From Gelidibacter japonicus (lineage in GTDB: Bacteria > Bacteroidota > Bacteroidia > Flavobacteriales > Flavobacteriaceae): a stretch of 64,000 bases of DNA. A model generated the notes under the pieces. The model did not search any database. It had not been told where the DNA came from and saw only the letters and a program-made list of their open reading frames with translations. Of the stretch, positions 8,488 to 16,783 are shown in pieces (position 1 is the stretch's first letter; each line of letters begins with the position of its first letter). A program made the translations under genes and the position numbers. The DNA lies in NCBI RefSeq assembly GCF_010725055.1, contig NZ_BJKB01000013.1, positions 62,001 through 126,000 on the forward strand, written 5' to 3'.

Positions 8488-10407
8488 CTAAGATTTTTTT
8501 ATGAGTATAATTCTTGATTGATCTTGCTTAACAACTTCTAAATAAAAGTTTCTGAAGTTTTCATAATCTTCCTTGGTGTAATCACCTTTATTTAAAATAA
8601 AACTGCGTTTAAACATTAAGGTATGATCGTCGTTTTTAGTAATGGAATAGCTGTATTTCCCGAACTTATTTTCAATAAGAACGTCATTTTGAAGTGCTTC
8701 AATCTCAAAGTTTTCCGGAATTGAAATCACGTATTCATCCGTATCATGATAACCACGTGCTATTTGGAATGGCAGTTTTCTATCTCTATAACGTGTTGGC
8801 ACTTTAGAAAGCACATTGAAGAAATTAGGACTCAACAATAATCTGTCGCCAGTTTTGGATGCATATTTTTTTGCGGTCAGCTCAATGTCTTCGGTAAACC
8901 TTATCATGTCCTTATCATTACTGTACTTCATTAAGAGTATATCTACATTGCTGATATAGTTCCAATAGTCCTTGTAATGAAGGGTTTGATCTTTTAAAGT
9001 CCTATTTTGGATTCCCTCGTGATAACCATATTGGGTACCGTAGGAATTTAAATTAATTTTAGCTTCAATATCGCCCTCTTCTGTCAAGACGATATTTGCC
9101 TTGGTATCCAACAGGTTTTCCTCAGCAGTATAAACTTTTGTACGGACAATTTCGCCACCATCTGGCCTGATCACAAAGACATTTCTGTCGTCAGTAAAAT
9201 TGGCATTATACCCAAATGGCGAAGTTTGACTCGTGCATTCCAACCAGATATTTGTTCCTTCATAAGGTAGATTTAAAATAACATGGTTTGATTGCCCAAG
9301 AAAAGAGGCAAAATCCTTATTGATATCTACAAGATTGTTCGGAGATGCATAGACTCTTGTATAATATGATTCCACCCCAACAAGGTCCAGCAAGGCTTTG
9401 GTATAATTTGTAAGTCCTTTACAATCGCCATATTTGACTTCATCAACTTTTAAGGCATCAATAGGTTGTATTCCACCAATACCTTCCTGTACACTGATGT
9501 ATCTTGTGTTATTTTGAACATATTGATACACCACTTTAGCCTTGTCAATAGGATGGTCAAGTCCTGCAACCAAGTTCATGATTTCATTCTTGGTTTTTTC
9601 AGAAACTTGCGTTCTTCCTATCAACAATTGTTCATGCATCCATTTTCCCAATCCTTCCCAATCGTTCGAATTACCGACATAGCCTTCATAGGAGAAGTTT
9701 TTTAAGTTGAGCATGGCGTATGGCGTTATATCCTTCAAGTTAGGACTGTAAGCCTCATAAACGATAGCTTTAAGATTATTGGCTTCGTAATGGATCTCTC
9801 CTGGCTTGGATTGATTGACAACGCCAAACTCCTCGAAATTGGTTTCAGATTTATTCAATTCGTTGGAAGGGTCGTAACGAAATGCGTAGCGGCTATATTC
9901 AGTGCTTGTAGAAAATCCTTCTATAGGCATCCATCTCCTGATATAAGCCGTATAACTGTATTCCACCTCGGTTTCAAACAACACCGTATAAGGGTAATCA
10001 GTTGGGGTATATTTTAAATATTTGACACGACTGTCAGAATAAAGTGTGCCACCATCTACGGCGCTGACATCTTCAAAATCATTTCTTTTGATTCTTTTGA
10101 TTTCCTTTCCATGGGCGTTATAAATTCGTGCTTCCATTTTTTTGATGGAAACACCTTTATCATATCCCAAAAAAGCATCGACTTTAGAGTTTCCGGAAGA
10201 ATTTAATATGGTGACAATCCGTTTGTTGGTATGTGCCATTTTATTGGTTGCCTTGACTTCAATATAGGAGTCGTCCCATCTTACGACGGCATTGGCATTT
10301 TCTCTTAAGGCAGAAGGGATGGTGTGGGAGTTCAATAGTTCATCCTTTTGAGAAAAGCAGAGCATAGGAAAAACCAGAACAAAAATTAAGCGGTAAATTT
10401 TGATCAT
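8488..10407 (-). CDS. Secreted DUF3857/transglutaminase-like protein, catalytic residues present
   Basis: A 639-residue exported protein (signal peptide MIKIYRLIFVLVFPMLCFSQ) with an N-terminal DUF3857-type domain and a transglutaminase/protease-like core. It keeps the catalytic cysteine (KYGDCKGLTNYTKALL, C329) and histidine (GQSNHVILNL, H375), followed by WLECTSQTSPFGY. The C-terminal third is beta-rich. It is the first gene of a tight run with the degenerate paralogue and the MazG-like gene. The substrate is unknown; such pairs are common in Bacteroidetes but I know of no settled function. Confidence 0.87.
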   Translation of the reverse strand: MIKIYRLIFVLVFPMLCFSQKDELLNSHTIPSALRENANAVVRWDDSYIEVKATNKMAHTNKRIVTILNSSGNSKVDAFLGYDKGVSIKKMEARIYNAHGKEIKRIKRNDFEDVSAVDGGTLYSDSRVKYLKYTPTDYPYTVLFETEVEYSYTAYIRRWMPIEGFSTSTEYSRYAFRYDPSNELNKSETNFEEFGVVNQSKPGEIHYEANNLKAIVYEAYSPNLKDITPYAMLNLKNFSYEGYVGNSNDWEGLGKWMHEQLLIGRTQVSEKTKNEIMNLVAGLDHPIDKAKVVYQYVQNNTRYISVQEGIGGIQPIDALKVDEVKYGDCKGLTNYTKALLDLVGVESYYTRVYASPNNLVDINKDFASFLGQSNHVILNLPYEGTNIWLECTSQTSPFGYNANFTDDRNVFVIRPDGGEIVRTKVYTAEENLLDTKANIVLTEEGDIEAKINLNSYGTQYGYHEGIQNRTLKDQTLHYKDYWNYISNVDILLMKYSNDKDMIRFTEDIELTAKKYASKTGDRLLLSPNFFNVLSKVPTRYRDRKLPFQIARGYHDTDEYVISIPENFEIEALQNDVLIENKFGKYSYSITKNDDHTLMFKRSFILNKGDYTKEDYENFRNFYLEVVKQDQSRIILIKKS

Positions 10408-10458
10408 GGGGCTAAGTTATATAGCTAAAGTAACCCTTTTTATGAAATATCAAAATTG

Positions 10459-10911
10459 TTATTCAGAATTCTTAGAATCTATAATGATAGTTACTGGTCC
10501 ATCATTTAAGAGCTCCACTTTCATATCCGCACCAAATTGACCAGTTTGAACTGCCTTATTGAGATCTCCTTCCAATTGTTTTACGAAATGATCATATAAA
10601 GGGATTGCAATATCCGGCTTAGCAGCTTTAATATAACTTGGCCTATTTCCTTTTTTGGTGGACGCATGAAGTGTAAACTGACTGACTACAATGGCATCTC
10701 CATCTACCTCCAAAAGCGAACGATTCATCACGCCATTATCATCTTGAAAAACACGAAGATTGGCAATTTTTCTGGACAGCCATTGTATGTCCTCCTGTGT
10801 ATCGTCGTTGACAATTCCCAATAAAATCAGCAAGCCTGATCCGATCGATGCGACTTTTTCATTATCAATGGTGACACTTGCTCTTGATACTCTTTGGATG
10901 ACTGCTCTCAT
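10459..10911 (-). CDS. dtd: D-aminoacyl-tRNA deacylase
   Basis: A 150-residue deacylase that removes D-amino acids (and glycine misattached to tRNA-Ala) from tRNA. Both signatures are present: SQFTLHASTKKGNRPSY (about residues 78-94) and NDGPVTIIID near the C terminus, which holds the cross-subunit Gly-Pro pair. The start MRAVIQRVSRASVTI is the canonical one. Confidence 0.95.
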   Translation of the reverse strand: MRAVIQRVSRASVTIDNEKVASIGSGLLILLGIVNDDTQEDIQWLSRKIANLRVFQDDNGVMNRSLLEVDGDAIVVSQFTLHASTKKGNRPSYIKAAKPDIAIPLYDHFVKQLEGDLNKAVQTGQFGADMKVELLNDGPVTIIIDSKNSE

Positions 10912-10970
10912 GATAATCTATAGTCTTGTAGGGTGTTTAAAATGTTGATTTTGATTTTGGCTATTTTAAT

Positions 10971-11008
10971 TTTGAAACCTTGCAGGAAGTATTTGAAACC
11001 TTGCAGGA
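10971..11008. repeat. 17-bp direct repeat
   Basis: TTTGAAACCTTGCAGGA occurs twice (10971-10987 and 10992-11008), 21 bp apart start to start, in the gap between dtd and rsgA. It looks like intergenic repeat debris; no function is evident. Confidence 0.8.
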
Positions 11009-11069
11009 TTGCTGGTAAATTGTCAACTGAAAAATAAAAACTGAAGACTGCCTACTGAAGACCAAAAAC

Positions 11070-12017
11070 TCATTTCACCCATTCTTCGGTGCGGTAATGC
11101 TCATCATCTCCCTCCAAAATTTGCAGATAACTTCTATAGCGGGAGAATGAGATTTCATCTTTGTCCAATGCTTCTTTTACTGCGCATTGCGGTTCTTCAA
11201 TATGCAAACAATTATTAAATCTGCACTTATGTTTTAATGCGAAAAACTCTGGAAAATAATCGCCAACTTCCTCCCTATCCATATCCACCACACCAAAACC
11301 TTTAATTCCAGGTGTGTCAATAATTCTCGCGCCGAAGCTCAAGTCAAACATTTCCGCAAACGTTGTGGTGTGCTGTCCCTGCATGTGCTGCATGGATATT
11401 TCCTTGGTTTTCAGATTTAATCCAGGTTCAATGGCATTGACCAAAGTCGACTTCCCAACACCAGAATGCCCGGCAAACATGCTTGTTTTATCTTTCATCA
11501 AAGCTTTCAGATGTTCGATATTTTTACCGGTTACTGCTGAAGCTTCGATACATTCATAGCCAATTCGTCTATAGATGGAGGATAAGTACTTTACTTCCAT
11601 CACATTCTCCTCATCATAAGTATCCATTTTATTGAAAATCAGAACCGTCTTTATGCGATACGCTTGAGTAGTTACCAAAAACCGATCTATAAAACTGGTC
11701 AAGGTTGGAGGATTGTTAATGGTGATAAGCAAAAACACCTGATCGATATTGGCGGCAATAATATGGGTCTGCCTGGCGAGGTTAACCGATTTGCGTACAA
11801 TATAATTCTCCCGATCATGAATGGTATGGATAATTCCGGTAGTGACATTGTCCAAAACCTCCACATCAAAATCAACCACATCGCCCACTGCAATGGGGTT
11901 AGTGCTTTTGATGTCCTTGATTCTGAATTTTCCTTTTATGCGACAATCATAAAACGCACCGAGTTCAGTTTTTACGGTGTACCAACTTCCTGTAGACTTA
12001 TAAACGGTTCCTGTCAT
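11070..12017 (-). CDS. rsgA: Ribosome small-subunit-dependent GTPase RsgA
   Basis: A 315-residue circularly permuted GTPase that checks late 30S subunit maturation. Order of parts: an OB-fold N terminus, then G4 (FNKMD) before G1 (GHSGVGKSTLVN) and G3 (DTPGIKGFG), which is the permuted order. A C-terminal zinc knuckle follows, with HKCRFNNCLHIEEPQCAV giving Cys-x4-Cys-x-His-x5-Cys. Length and motifs are normal. Confidence 0.95.
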   Translation of the reverse strand: MTGTVYKSTGSWYTVKTELGAFYDCRIKGKFRIKDIKSTNPIAVGDVVDFDVEVLDNVTTGIIHTIHDRENYIVRKSVNLARQTHIIAANIDQVFLLITINNPPTLTSFIDRFLVTTQAYRIKTVLIFNKMDTYDEENVMEVKYLSSIYRRIGYECIEASAVTGKNIEHLKALMKDKTSMFAGHSGVGKSTLVNAIEPGLNLKTKEISMQHMQGQHTTTFAEMFDLSFGARIIDTPGIKGFGVVDMDREEVGDYFPEFFALKHKCRFNNCLHIEEPQCAVKEALDKDEISFSRYRSYLQILEGDDEHYRTEEWVK

Positions 12018-12262
12018 GCATCAAATTTAATAAACAAAATAACAATTTTTAAGTCGATAAAGGCTATTTCTACAATTTAATATTATGCCATAAGGCTAAT
12101 TGAGATAGTTACAAACAACACTTGCTTTAGTAGATTAAAAACTCAATATTTCACAGGATTTTTCCTGTTTCTTTCATAACACCCGTCAGCTTGAGCGAAG
12201 ATTGCCACACTTTTAGCTACAAAAACATTTCAATCCGCTCAATATGACAGTTGTTTTAAGGG

Positions 12263-13345
12263 TTAAGAATTAATAATCTTTTCTTGGTGATTAATTGATT
12301 CCTGGTGAATTGCTTTAAACATTTTAAGTATAAACTCTTCGCTCAAACCATTTTGTTCACCTTCCAAGACCATATTCCCCAAAATTTCATTCCAACGCTT
12401 GCTTTGTAAAACAGCCACGTTCTTTTTCTTTTTTAGAGCCCCAATCCCATCAGAAAATTTCATACGCTTGCCCAGTATTTCAATGAGCTGATTATCTACA
12501 ACATCAATCTGCGCTCTCAAATGACTCAATTCGGCATTGTATTCTTTTTCAGGATCAGATTCTTTCCTTATGCGCAAATCTTTCATAATTTGAATCAGGG
12601 TTTGAGGCGTTACCTGTTGGGAAGCATCACTCCAAGCTGCATCTGGATTTGTATGAGTCTCAATCATGAGCCCGTCAAAATTCAGGTCTAAGGCAGTTTG
12701 TGATACATCAAAAATCATATCTCGCTTTCCTGTGATGTGCGACGGATCATTGATCAAAGGCAAATCTGGAAACTTCGTTTGCAATTCAATGGCCAATTGC
12801 CATTCTGGATTGTTTCTGTACTTCGTTTTTTCATAAGTTGAAAACCCTCTGTGTATAGCACCCAATCTTTTGATATCTGCCGATGCCAAGCGCTCAATAG
12901 CTCCCAACCACAATGGTAAATCTGGATTTACCGGATTCTTCACCAGTACAATCTTGTCTGTTCCTTTTAGTGCATCAGCAATTTCTTGAACAATAAATGG
13001 GCTCACGGTAGAACGTGCACCGATCCAAAGCAAGTCGATATCATGCTCCAAAGCCAGTTCAACATGTGCTCTATTGGCTACCTCCGTTGCGGTTTTAAGA
13101 CCTGTTTCTTCTTTAACCTTTTGCAGCCATTTCAATCCCAATGCGCCAACGCCCTCAAACATTCCAGGACGTGTACGTGGCTTCCAAATTCCAGCTCTAA
13201 AATAACTAACATCTGTATCTTTCAATTCTTGGGCAATACCCAATACCTGTTCTTCTGTTTCTGCACTGCATGGACCTGCAATGACCAAAGGATGATCCAA
13301 TTTCAGATCATCTAACCATGTTCTTAATTCTCTCTTGTTTTCCAT
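12263..13345 (-). CDS. Bifunctional DAHP synthase / chorismate mutase (type II)
   Basis: A 360-residue fusion. The N-terminal part is a 3-deoxy-7-phosphoheptulonate synthase of the AroG/KdsA-related class (VIAGPCSAETEEQ, FRAGIWKPRTRPGMFEG, INDPSHITGKRDMI). The C-terminal 90 residues form an AroQ-type chorismate mutase (LRAQIDVVDNQLIEILGKRM, then GIGALKKKKNVAVLQSKRW). It carries out the first shikimate step and the chorismate-to-prephenate step, so it is the natural last gene of the pheA-aminotransferase-tyrA run. I start at MENKRELRTWL. An upstream in-frame ATG at 13399 would add 18 residues encoded by a palindromic repeat (MPACRQTG), a usual mis-annotation. Confidence 0.93.
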   Translation of the reverse strand: MENKRELRTWLDDLKLDHPLVIAGPCSAETEEQVLGIAQELKDTDVSYFRAGIWKPRTRPGMFEGVGALGLKWLQKVKEETGLKTATEVANRAHVELALEHDIDLLWIGARSTVSPFIVQEIADALKGTDKIVLVKNPVNPDLPLWLGAIERLASADIKRLGAIHRGFSTYEKTKYRNNPEWQLAIELQTKFPDLPLINDPSHITGKRDMIFDVSQTALDLNFDGLMIETHTNPDAAWSDASQQVTPQTLIQIMKDLRIRKESDPEKEYNAELSHLRAQIDVVDNQLIEILGKRMKFSDGIGALKKKKNVAVLQSKRWNEILGNMVLEGEQNGLSEEFILKMFKAIHQESINHQEKIINS

Positions 13346-13377
13346 AATACTTATTAATTTCCAAATTTTAAAATTCC

Positions 13378-13398
13378 CTGTCTGCCGACAGGCAGGCA
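13378..13398. repeat. Palindromic intergenic repeat (CCTGTCTGCCGACAGGCAGG type)
   Basis: A GC-rich inverted repeat just upstream of the DAHP synthase start, related to the perfect 20-bp palindrome at 44386-44405. Read as coding it gives the spurious peptide PACRQTG. Confidence 0.7.
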
Positions 13399-13466
13399 AA
13401 TTCCAAGGTTTACTCTATAAGCTGATAGTATTGGAATTTGGTGCTGTGATTTTCATTTATTTAATA

Positions 13467-14318
13467 CTATTGTATACCGTTTAATATTTCTTTTATGTGA
13501 TTTGTATTTTTCATTTGTGTATAAATGGCCTCAAAATCATCCTCGTGTATGAACTCCCTAAATTTTTGGAGATTGATGATGTATTCATCCAAGGTTTCTA
13601 AGACATTGACTTTATTCTGTTTGAAAATTGGCGTCCACATTTCTGGGGAGCTTTTTGCCAAACGGACGGTCGATGCAAATCCACTTCCTGCCATATCAAA
13701 AATATCGCGTTCGTTTCGCTCTTTATCAATCACTGTTTTACCCAACATAAACGAACTTATATGCGATAGATGCGACACATAGGCAATATGTTTATCATGG
13801 GCTTCAGGATTCATATAGCGGATGCGCATACCCAGATCTGCAAATAACGTAAGGGCTTTTTCCTGAAGTTTGAAAGCTGTCTTTTCAACCTCACAAATAA
13901 TATTGGTTTTGTTTTGGTACAATCCATTTATTGCGGCTTTTGGCCCAGAAAACTCCGTCCCTGCGATGGGATGCGTTGCCAGAAAATTACGACGTTTTGG
14001 ATGGCCGTCAATAGCTTTGCAGATTTCGGCTTTTGTAGATCCAACGTCCATGACCAAGGTATCATCTGAAACCAAATCCAATACCTTTATGATCTCATTG
14101 ACTGCGGCATCTACAGGTATGGACATAATGACCAAATCCGCCTTTTTCAGATCTTCATAAGTGGCTTTGGCATCGATAACATTGAGCTGTACAGCCTCTT
14201 CCAAATGGGTTTCGTTATGATCAATCCCAAACACCTTCACCTTTTGATGGTGTTTCTTAATATCAAGGGCCAAACTTCCACCAATCAAACCAACTCCTAT
14301 GATGTATATATTTTTCAT
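13467..14318 (-). CDS. tyrA: Prephenate dehydrogenase
   Basis: A 283-residue NAD(P)-dependent enzyme that oxidatively decarboxylates prephenate to 4-hydroxyphenylpyruvate for tyrosine. The Rossmann motif GVGLIGGSLALD is at the extreme N terminus, followed by VIMSIPVDA, DVGSTKAEICKAI and ATHPIAGTEFSGPKAA (substrate-site histidine region). I start at MKNIYIIGVGLIGG; the longer reading from 14348 places ten residues before the Rossmann strand. It is third in the aromatic operon. Confidence 0.93.
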   Translation of the reverse strand: MKNIYIIGVGLIGGSLALDIKKHHQKVKVFGIDHNETHLEEAVQLNVIDAKATYEDLKKADLVIMSIPVDAAVNEIIKVLDLVSDDTLVMDVGSTKAEICKAIDGHPKRRNFLATHPIAGTEFSGPKAAINGLYQNKTNIICEVEKTAFKLQEKALTLFADLGMRIRYMNPEAHDKHIAYVSHLSHISSFMLGKTVIDKERNERDIFDMAGSGFASTVRLAKSSPEMWTPIFKQNKVNVLETLDEYIINLQKFREFIHEDDFEAIYTQMKNTNHIKEILNGIQ

Positions 14319-14488
14319 TACTGATATTATGTCGTCCCTCTTGGACATTCTTCTTGTTTTCTTATTATTATTTTGATCTACAAATGGACCATCTCTCCAA
14401 GACTATAATTTTTGGATGTAATATCATTATCATTCGTTCTAACAACCGTAACTGCCAACTTCAATCTGACATCCGACAAGTGTTCCAC

Positions 14489-15634
14489 TCATTTCACCCT
14501 TGAGATTGCTTCGTGCAAGTCTTCCAATGGCGCACATAGTGAAAAGCGTATATAGCCTTCTCCATTGCTCCCAAAAATGGTCCCAGGAGCAATAAAAATT
14601 GAATGTTCCTTCAATATCTTATCGATATATTCTTCGGCCTTTATATGTGGCGGTAGTTTTGCCCAAACAAAAAGTCCTGTTGCACTTACATCATAGGTAC
14701 AATTCAATGCTGTGGCTAGTTCCCATACTTTTTGGCGACGCTCTTCATAAACACTGTTCAAACTGATAAACCACATTTTTGAACATTTCAAAGCTTCAAT
14801 GGCGCCCTTTTGAATACCATAAAACATTCCAGAATCCATATTACTTTTCACCTTTAAAATAGCGTTGATATATTCTGTTTTTCCTAAAACCATTCCAACT
14901 CGCCATCCCGCCATATTAAAGGTTTTACTTAACGAATTAAGCTCCAAGCAAAAATCTTTGGCACCTTTATATTTTAAAATGCTTCGTGGATAGTCATTCA
15001 ATACAAAACTGTAAGGGTTATCATTCACCACCAAAATATTATGTCTTTTTGCAAAAGCGATAATATCTTCAAAAACCTTATTACTTGCTGTAGCTCCCGT
15101 TGGCATATGTGGATAACTGACCCACATTAATTTTACTTTGGATAAGTCACTTTTTTCTAAGGCAACAAAATCAGGACACCAATCGTTTTCTTCCACCAAA
15201 TCATAAAAGACGGGTTTCGCACCCACTAGTTTTGTCACAGATTCATAGGTTGGATATCCTGGGTTTGGAATCAAAACCTCATCTCCCTGATTTAAAAACG
15301 CCATAGATATATGCATGATGCCTTCCTTACTTCCCATTAATGGCAATACTTCAGTCAGCGGACTTAAGTGGACACCAAAATGTTCCTTATAAAAATCCAC
15401 CATGGCCTCTCTCAACTCCGGCAAACCTTGATAACTCTGGTATTTGTGGGCTACAGCATCGTTCATGCTCTCATTGATAGCCATAATAACTCGGGATGGC
15501 GGTTCCAAATCGGGACTCCCAATCCCTAAATTTATAATAGGTTTCCCTTGGGATTTAAGTAAGTTGACTTCCCTCAATTTTTTTGAGAAGTAGTATTCTT
15601 CAACAGTGTTTAATCTATCTGCAAAAGTGATCAT
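14489..15634 (-). CDS. PLP-dependent aminotransferase (class I/II), probably aromatic
   Basis: A 381-residue fold-type I aminotransferase. Visible: NLGIGSPDLEPPSRV, YQSYQGLPELREAMVDFY, GSKEGIMHISMAFLN, NPGYPTYESV and the PLP-lysine segment SLSKTFNMAGWRVG. The start overlaps the pheA stop by 4 bp (ATGA). Its place between pheA and tyrA makes transamination of phenylpyruvate and 4-hydroxyphenylpyruvate the likely role. The sequence alone would also allow an aspartate or LL-diaminopimelate-type activity. Confidence 0.87.
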   Translation of the reverse strand: MITFADRLNTVEEYYFSKKLREVNLLKSQGKPIINLGIGSPDLEPPSRVIMAINESMNDAVAHKYQSYQGLPELREAMVDFYKEHFGVHLSPLTEVLPLMGSKEGIMHISMAFLNQGDEVLIPNPGYPTYESVTKLVGAKPVFYDLVEENDWCPDFVALEKSDLSKVKLMWVSYPHMPTGATASNKVFEDIIAFAKRHNILVVNDNPYSFVLNDYPRSILKYKGAKDFCLELNSLSKTFNMAGWRVGMVLGKTEYINAILKVKSNMDSGMFYGIQKGAIEALKCSKMWFISLNSVYEERRQKVWELATALNCTYDVSATGLFVWAKLPPHIKAEEYIDKILKEHSIFIAPGTIFGSNGEGYIRFSLCAPLEDLHEAISRVK

Positions 15635-16458
15635 TTTCGTGCATTTTTATATTCGCCCAAAACCTTGAAATTTTGTGCCATTATTTCCATTATTGATTTT
15701 GCTTTTTGATAATCCTGATACGCCTCAAAAGTGATATCCACAAAAAAAGCATACTTCCATGGGGTTTCAATTATTGGCAGGGATTGTATTTTGGTAAGGT
15801 TCATTCTACAGTCGCTCATCACGTTTAAGACCGATGCCAAACTGCCACGTTTGTGATCTACGTCAAATTTTAAGGAAGCCTTATTGATCTGTACTTCTTG
15901 CGCTTCAGAATTGTTGGTCACAGCAACCACAAAACGGGTTTCATTCTGTTTAATGGTCTGGATACTTTCTGCGACAATCTCCAGTTCAAACAATTCTGAA
16001 GCCAATTGACTGGCAATAGCCCCTACATTTTTAAGTTGTTTCTGCCGAATCCGTTGTGCCACTTCAGCGGTATCTTTATCCTCTACCAATTTGATATGAG
16101 GATAATTTTTAAAAAATTGTTTACACTGCAACAAAGCCATGGGATGTGAATACACTTCATGGATATCTTCAATGCTTTGACCTGGCAAGGCCATTAAGTG
16201 ATGTTGAATATCCAAATAATGCTCGCCAATAATATGCAATTTATTATCGTCAATCAACGCGTAATTTGGAATGATAGACCCAGCTATAGAGTTTTCAATG
16301 GCCATGATCACCGCATCTGTTTTATTGGATAAAACACTCTGCACAGCGCCATCAAAGGTCATGCACTCATCAATGTTCAATGGATTGTCAAAATACTGTA
16401 AAGCGACAATATGGTGGAATGATCCTTTAATTCCTTGTATGGCAACAGATTTTATCAT
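15631..16458 (-). CDS. pheA: Prephenate dehydratase
   Basis: A 275-residue enzyme converting prephenate to phenylpyruvate. The catalytic domain (about 1-180) has IQGIKGSFHHIVALQYF, AIENSIAGSI and QNETRFVVAV with the catalytic TRF. An ACT domain follows (RGSLASVLNVMSDCRMNLTK). The usual ESRP phenylalanine-binding motif of the ACT domain reads QSLP (TKIQSLPI), so allosteric feedback may be weak or different. It is the first gene of the aromatic operon and lies directly after a leader-peptide attenuator. Confidence 0.93.
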   Translation of the reverse strand: MIKSVAIQGIKGSFHHIVALQYFDNPLNIDECMTFDGAVQSVLSNKTDAVIMAIENSIAGSIIPNYALIDDNKLHIIGEHYLDIQHHLMALPGQSIEDIHEVYSHPMALLQCKQFFKNYPHIKLVEDKDTAEVAQRIRQKQLKNVGAIASQLASELFELEIVAESIQTIKQNETRFVVAVTNNSEAQEVQINKASLKFDVDHKRGSLASVLNVMSDCRMNLTKIQSLPIIETPWKYAFFVDITFEAYQDYQKAKSIMEIMAQNFKVLGEYKNARK

Positions 16459-16522
16459 GTGCTAAATCAATTTAATTTATTGTTTTTCATCATTTTTGCT
16501 GATTTTTCAAGTTTTTTGAAAC

Positions 16523-16548
16523 AAAAAAGTCCCGATTTTCATCGAGAC
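16523..16548 (-). terminator. Attenuator terminator in the pheA operon leader
   Basis: On the minus strand GTCTCGAT-GAAA-ATCGGGAC (seven of eight pairs) is followed by TTTTTT. It lies 65 bp before pheA, between the leader peptide and the first structural gene, so it ends transcription early rather than after a gene. Confidence 0.85.
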
Positions 16549-16594
16549 CTTTATATTAAATTTATTGTTCATAAATTACACATACGAAGTCTCG
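16543..16594 (-). promoter_or_regulatory. Antiterminator helix of the pheA operon leader
   Basis: CGAGACTT (plus-strand 16587-16594, inside codons 20-23 of the leader peptide) pairs with AGGTCTCG (16543-16550), which contains the 5' arm of the terminator. The two helices exclude each other. A ribosome stalled on the aromatic codons leaves CGAGACTT free. A ribosome reaching the stop codon covers it and lets the terminator form. Confidence 0.75.
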
Positions 16595-16653
16595 TCCCTT
16601 TTGCTAAAAAAGAAATAAAACCAGTTTTGATATGTATAATTAGCTGTTTGCAT
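16576..16653 (-). CDS. Aromatic leader peptide of the pheA operon (attenuator)
   Basis: A 25-codon ORF starting MQTANYTYQN and running through Trp-Phe-Tyr-Phe-Phe-Phe at residues 11-16, then SKRDETSYV and a TAA stop. Six aromatic residues in a row, three further tyrosines and its place just before a terminator/antiterminator pair are the hallmarks of a translation-controlled attenuator such as pheL in enterobacteria. Scarcity of charged Phe (and perhaps Tyr or Trp) tRNA would stall the ribosome and allow transcription of pheA, the aminotransferase gene, tyrA and DAHP synthase. Translation has not been shown; the call rests on the layout. Confidence 0.8.
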   Translation of the reverse strand: MQTANYTYQNWFYFFFSKRDETSYV

Positions 16654-16661
16654 AATTTGAT

Positions 16662-16678
16662 TTCGCTAAAGTAGCGAA
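16662..16678 (-). other. Hairpin just before the leader peptide
   Basis: TTCGCTA-CTT-TAGCGAA (minus strand) is a perfect 7-bp stem with a 3-nt loop ending 8 bp before the leader ATG. It may be a pause hairpin, as in classical attenuators, or protect the 5' end. The role is inference. Confidence 0.5.
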
Positions 16679-16691
16679 TAATTTTTATAAA

Positions 16692-16734
16692 CAAAATATT
16701 TTTTCGATTCTTTTTATAATACAACGATTTCGTT
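16692..16734 (-). promoter_or_regulatory. Possible promoter/operator region of the pheA operon
   Basis: TATTTTG (16692-16698) is one base short of the TAnnTTTG box. A TTG lies about 23 bp upstream of it, inside the palindrome AACGATTTCGTT (16723-16734), which also lies about 25 bp upstream of the divergent gldA -7 box. Weak, but it is the only candidate that would place the RNA start just before the hairpin and leader peptide. Confidence 0.3.
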
Positions 16735-16758
16735 AAATCATAACATGTGTAAAATGCT

Positions 16759-16766
16759 TATTTTTG
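16759..16766 (+). promoter_or_regulatory. Candidate -7 element for gldA
   Basis: TATTTTTG matches TAnnTTTG exactly, 17 bp before the gldA start codon. No good TTG is present at the -33 distance. Confidence 0.4.
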
Positions 16767-16783
16767 GGCAAACAATTTGAATT

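Noticed and set aside
12022-12029. TAAATTTG promoter box before rsgA
   Set aside because: Only 5 bp from the start codon and without a -33 partner; probably chance in AT-rich sequence.
11664-12080. 138-codon plus-strand ORF
   Set aside because: It is fully antisense to rsgA, whose protein motifs are clear; the plus-strand reading has no recognisable features.
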